This document shows, one piece after another, positions 12,916-15,647 of a stretch of DNA of 15,647 nucleotides. The number at the start of each line of letters is the position of its first letter. The stretch's first letter is position 1. The stretch is from positions 1 through 15,647 of the forward strand of contig JAEXPS010000101.1 of assembly GCA_023438885.1 (NCBI GenBank). The letters run 5' to 3'. The DNA is from Actinomycetes bacterium (GTDB lineage: Bacteria; Actinomycetota; Actinomycetes; Actinomycetales; Cellulomonadaceae). Under the pieces are notes generated by a model. That model saw only the letters and a program-made list of their open reading frames with translations. It ran no database searches and was not told where the DNA came from. The position numbers were made by a program, and so were the translations under genes.

Positions 12916-14516
12916 TGCCCGCCCCGATCCGCTCCGTGCTCGACCGCCTGAACGTGGCGGTCCGGGGGTTCACTCTCGCCCAGCGCACGTTCGCCGTGCT
13001 CGCGGCCGTGGCGCTGCTGATCGCGGCCGTCGGCGTGGGCGGCTGGCTGACCAAGCCCACCATGAGTCCCCTGTTCGGCGGCCTGTCCGGCACCGACGCC
13101 AGCGCGATCGTCGACAAGCTGACGGCCGACGGCGTCGCCTACGAGCTGGCGGACGGCGGCTCGACCGTCCTGGTGCCGCGCTCCGACCTCTACGCCCAGC
13201 GCATCGCGATGGCGGCCGCCGGGCTGCCCGCGGAGGCCGACGGCTCCGGGTACTCGCTGCTCGACAGCCTGCCGGTCACGGCGTCCGACTTCCAGCAGCA
13301 GACCGCCTACCAGCGCGCCACCGAGGGCGAGCTGGCCAGGACCGTCGCAGCGATCGACGGGATCGAGGCGGCGACGGTTCGCCTGGCGCTGCCCGACGAC
13401 AGCGTCTTCGTCTCGCAGCAGTCCGATCCGACCGCCTCGGTGTTCGTGCGCACGCGGCCCGGGATGCGACTGTCGACCGATCAGGTCGAGGCGATCGTCC
13501 ACCTCGTGTCCGCCGGCATCTCCGACATGGCGCCCACCGACGTCGCGGTGATCGACGCGTCCGGCGAGGTGCTGTCCGCCGTCGGGACCGGCCAGACCGG
13601 CGGCGGCCTGGCGCAGGCCGGCGACTACGAGGCCCGCGTCCGGCAGGCCGTGCAGAACCTGCTCGATCCGCTCGTCGGCCCCGGCAAGTCCGCCGTGACG
13701 GTCACCGCGGAGCTCGACCTCGACACCAGCCAGCGCACCACCGAGGAGTACTCGGCGACGCCGGACACCCCGCCCTTCGCCTCGTCGACCACGACCGAGG
13801 AGTACACGGGCACGGGGGCGGGGGCGGGCGCCACCGGCGTGCTCGGGCCCGACAACATCGCCGTGCCGTCCGGACAGGCCGGCTCCGGCGGCGAGTACTC
13901 GTCGACGAGCACGGACGTGACCAACCCCGTCAACAAGGCGACGGAGGTGGTCACCCGCGGCCCCGGCGGCGTCGAGCGCCAGTCGGTGTCGGTCGCGGTC
14001 GACGAGGCAGCTGCCGGCGAGCTGGACATGGCGGCTCTGACCGCGGCGATCTCGGCTGCGGCCGGCATCGACGCCGCCCGTGGCGACACGCTCTCGGTGC
14101 AGAAGATGGCGTTCGACACCACCCGGCAGGAGGCTGCGCAGGACGCTCTCGCCCAGGCGGACGAGGAGCGGGCGGCGGACGAGCGCGAGTCGCTCATCAC
14201 CAAGGCGGCGATCGCCGGTGTGGCGCTCGTCGCACTCCTGGTGCTGCTGACGCTCGCCGGTCGGCGGTCGCGGCGGCTGCGCCGCGAGGCCATCGACCTG
14301 GGCGCGCTCGAGGTTGCGACCACCCCGCCGGGGAGCACCGCCCTTCTCGACGGTGTCGACGCCCTGCCCGAGCTGCCCCCGGTGCCCACCGCGCCGCCGA
14401 ACCCGTACCTCACCCGCAGGCTGGAGGTCGAGGCGTTGGCGGACGAGCAGCCGGCCGAGATCGCCGAGCTGCTGCGCGGTTGGCTCTCGGCGCCCTCCGG
14501 GCGGTCGCGTCGATGA
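12915..14516 (+). CDS. fliF: Flagellar MS-ring protein FliF
   Basis: 533 aa, family length. FliF forms the MS ring in the cytoplasmic membrane, the base on which the flagellum is built. Two membrane helices are evident, at about 25-47 and 429-449. Between them lie the YscJ-like ring-building motifs: LSGTDASAIVDKLTADGVAY (57-76), YAQRIAMAAAGLP (93-105), AYQRATEGELARTVAAIDGI (131-150), ASVFVRTRPG (174-183) and VEAIVHLVSAGISDM (191-205). A low-complexity Gly/Thr/Ser-rich stretch (about 275-335) corresponds to the variable loop of the beta-collar. The cytoplasmic tail ends in a FliG-binding helix, LADEQPAEIAELLRGWLS (508-525). The ATG overlaps the fliE stop as TGATG; the stop overlaps fliG as ATGA. 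Confidence 0.96.
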   Translation: MPAPIRSVLDRLNVAVRGFTLAQRTFAVLAAVALLIAAVGVGGWLTKPTMSPLFGGLSGTDASAIVDKLTADGVAYELADGGSTVLVPRSDLYAQRIAMAAAGLPAEADGSGYSLLDSLPVTASDFQQQTAYQRATEGELARTVAAIDGIEAATVRLALPDDSVFVSQQSDPTASVFVRTRPGMRLSTDQVEAIVHLVSAGISDMAPTDVAVIDASGEVLSAVGTGQTGGGLAQAGDYEARVRQAVQNLLDPLVGPGKSAVTVTAELDLDTSQRTTEEYSATPDTPPFASSTTTEEYTGTGAGAGATGVLGPDNIAVPSGQAGSGGEYSSTSTDVTNPVNKATEVVTRGPGGVERQSVSVAVDEAAAGELDMAALTAAISAAAGIDAARGDTLSVQKMAFDTTRQEAAQDALAQADEERAADERESLITKAAIAGVALVALLVLLTLAGRRSRRLRREAIDLGALEVATTPPGSTALLDGVDALPELPPVPTAPPNPYLTRRLEVEALADEQPAEIAELLRGWLSAPSGRSRR

Positions 14517-15517
14517 CCGCCACCCTGACCGGCACGCAGAAGGCGGCCCTGCTGCTGCTGCAGCTCGGCCGTGACCGCGCCGCTCGCGTGCTGGCCCAGC
14601 TGGCCGAGAACGAGATCGAGGAGCTGACGGCGGAGATCCTGCGGATGGAGCACGTCGACCAGCAGCTGGCGAACGACGTGCTCGACGAGTTCTGGTCGAT
14701 CGTCACGCTCGGCTCGGGAGTCGGCGGCGGCGCGATGCTCGCCCAGCGGCTGCTCGAGGCGTCGCTCGGGCCGGAGCAGGCGGCCGCGATGATGGAGCGC
14801 CTCCGGTCGTCGCTGGCAGGGCAGCCGTTCGAGTTCCTCCAGCAGGTGGACGCCCGCCAGGTGGTCTCGCTCCTCTCGGGCGAGCACCCGCAGACCGTCG
14901 CCCTCGTGCTGGCACACCTGCGGCCCGAGCACGCGTCGATGGTGCTCGCCGGCCTTCCGCCGACCGACCAGGCCGACATCGCCCACCGCATCGCCTTGAT
15001 GGAGCGGGCGTCCCCGGACCTGGTGCAGGTGGTCGCCGAGACCCTCCAGCGGAAGGCGTCAGCGGTACTCGCGCCGCACGAGCTGGCGGCCGTCGGCGGC
15101 GTGCAGCCGCTGGTGGAGATCATCAACCGGGCGGACCCCGCCACCGAGAAGTCGATCCTCGAGGGCCTCGCCGACCGGGACGAGCAGCTCGCCGAAGAGG
15201 TGCGCAGCCGCATGTTCGTCTTCGCCGACGTGGTGCTCCTCGAGGACCGCGCCATGCAGCTGGTGCTGCGTCAGGTGGAGACGGCGACCCTGGCCCTCGC
15301 CCTCAAGGGCTCGGCGGAGGCGGTGCGCGAGGTCGTGATGCGCAACGTCTCCGAGCGTGCGCGGGAGAACCTCCAGGAGGAGATCGACCTGCTGGGTCCC
15401 GTGCGGCTGTCGCAGGTCGAGGACGCCCGCGCGTCGATCGTCCAGGTGATCCGCCGCCTCGAGGAGAGCGGCCAGATCACGATCCGCCGCGAGGGGGAGG
15501 ACGAGTACGTTGCCTGA
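14513..15517 (+). CDS. fliG: Flagellar motor switch protein FliG
   Basis: 334 aa. The rotor protein of the C-ring that binds FliF and interacts with the stator. The N-terminal FliF-binding part is 1-100 (KAALLLLQLGRDRAARVL, 10-27). The middle domain carries EHPQT (124-128), the flexible GG linker is 195-196, and MFVFADV is 234-240. In the torque helix, Lys265, Arg282, Glu289, Glu290 and Arg298 align with E. coli Lys264, Arg281, Asp288, Asp289 and Arg297, so the charge pattern is kept with Glu for Asp. GPVRLSQVEDA (295-305) is highly conserved. The start overlaps fliF by 4 nt. Confidence 0.97.
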   Translation: MTATLTGTQKAALLLLQLGRDRAARVLAQLAENEIEELTAEILRMEHVDQQLANDVLDEFWSIVTLGSGVGGGAMLAQRLLEASLGPEQAAAMMERLRSSLAGQPFEFLQQVDARQVVSLLSGEHPQTVALVLAHLRPEHASMVLAGLPPTDQADIAHRIALMERASPDLVQVVAETLQRKASAVLAPHELAAVGGVQPLVEIINRADPATEKSILEGLADRDEQLAEEVRSRMFVFADVVLLEDRAMQLVLRQVETATLALALKGSAEAVREVVMRNVSERARENLQEEIDLLGPVRLSQVEDARASIVQVIRRLEESGQITIRREGEDEYVA

Positions 15518-15647
15518 CGCCGACGTGGTCCGGGCCGTCTTCCCAGCCCTGGCGAACCCCGCAGCCGGCTCGGCCCGCGGCCCCGCCGACGTGCTGCCGG
15601 TCGGCACCGACCGCGAGGCGGCGCGCGCCGCCGGCTTCGCCGCGGGG
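15510..15647 (+). CDS. fliH: Flagellar assembly protein FliH, N-terminal fragment cut by the window end
   Basis: Only the first 46 codons are visible, open to the window end. The start is a TTG at 15510, 8 nt inside the end of fliG, preceded by a strong RBS GGGGAGGA. The visible stretch is a Pro/Ala-rich leader followed by REAARAAGFAAG, the start of the Ala/Gly heptad-like repeat seen in FliH (family pattern A-x-x-x-GYxxG). FliH regulates the export ATPase FliI and follows fliG in the canonical order. An alternative in-frame GTG at 15525 has no RBS. The call rests on position and this short motif. Confidence 0.75.
   Translation, partial: MPDADVVRAVFPALANPAAGSARGPADVLPVGTDREAARAAGFAAG

Overview
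The window is very GC-rich (roughly 70% or more by eye). It carries a flagellar gene cluster in an arrangement typical of motile Actinobacteria. Gene content, protein character and an MsmK/UgpC-type ATPase next to flagellar genes suggest the order Micrococcales, perhaps near Cellulomonas; that placement is inference from gene style, not from a marker gene. No tRNA, rRNA, CRISPR array, insertion sequence or prophage gene was seen.

Layout. Positions 1-2456 (minus strand) hold two genes not obviously flagellar: a sugar-ABC ATPase with a perfect terminator hairpin at the window edge, and a membrane-anchored DsbA/thioredoxin-fold protein that lacks its CXXC motif. Positions 2454-6992 (minus strand) hold a late flagellar operon read flgN-flgK-flgL-fliW, followed by an EAL-HDOD gene with its own promoter. 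A divergent regulatory region (about 6993-7355) separates this from the plus-strand genes: fliA (sigma-28), fliC, fliD, fliS, an unnamed FliT-position gene, and then the basal-body operon flgB-flgC-fliE-fliF-fliG-fliH, cut off in fliH by the window end.

Regulation is the most interesting part. Five intergenic sites share the pattern [C/G]TCA[A/G][G/A]-N14(15)-G-N-CGA[T/C], matching the sigma-28 (FliA) class. They precede flgN, the EAL-HDOD gene, fliA, fliC and flgB, and four of the five have an identical 14-nt spacer. A perfect CRP/GlxR-type palindrome TGTGA-N6-TCACA lies between flgN and fliA. The fliC leader has a hairpin presenting GGA in its loop plus a second GGA at the ribosome binding site, the layout of CsrA-controlled flagellin leaders, and a sister hairpin lies in the flgB leader. 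fliW (the CsrA antagonist) is present, but no csrA is adjacent. A 16-bp stem-loop after fliC carries a loop exactly complementary to the fliC Shine-Dalgarno sequence.

Together: FliA drives filament, junction, cap, chaperone and basal-body genes; FlgN, FliS and FliW manage hook-junction and filament subunits; FlgB, FlgC, FliE, FliF and FliG build the rod, MS ring and rotor. All promoter, operator and RNA-structure calls rest on reading the sequence by eye.
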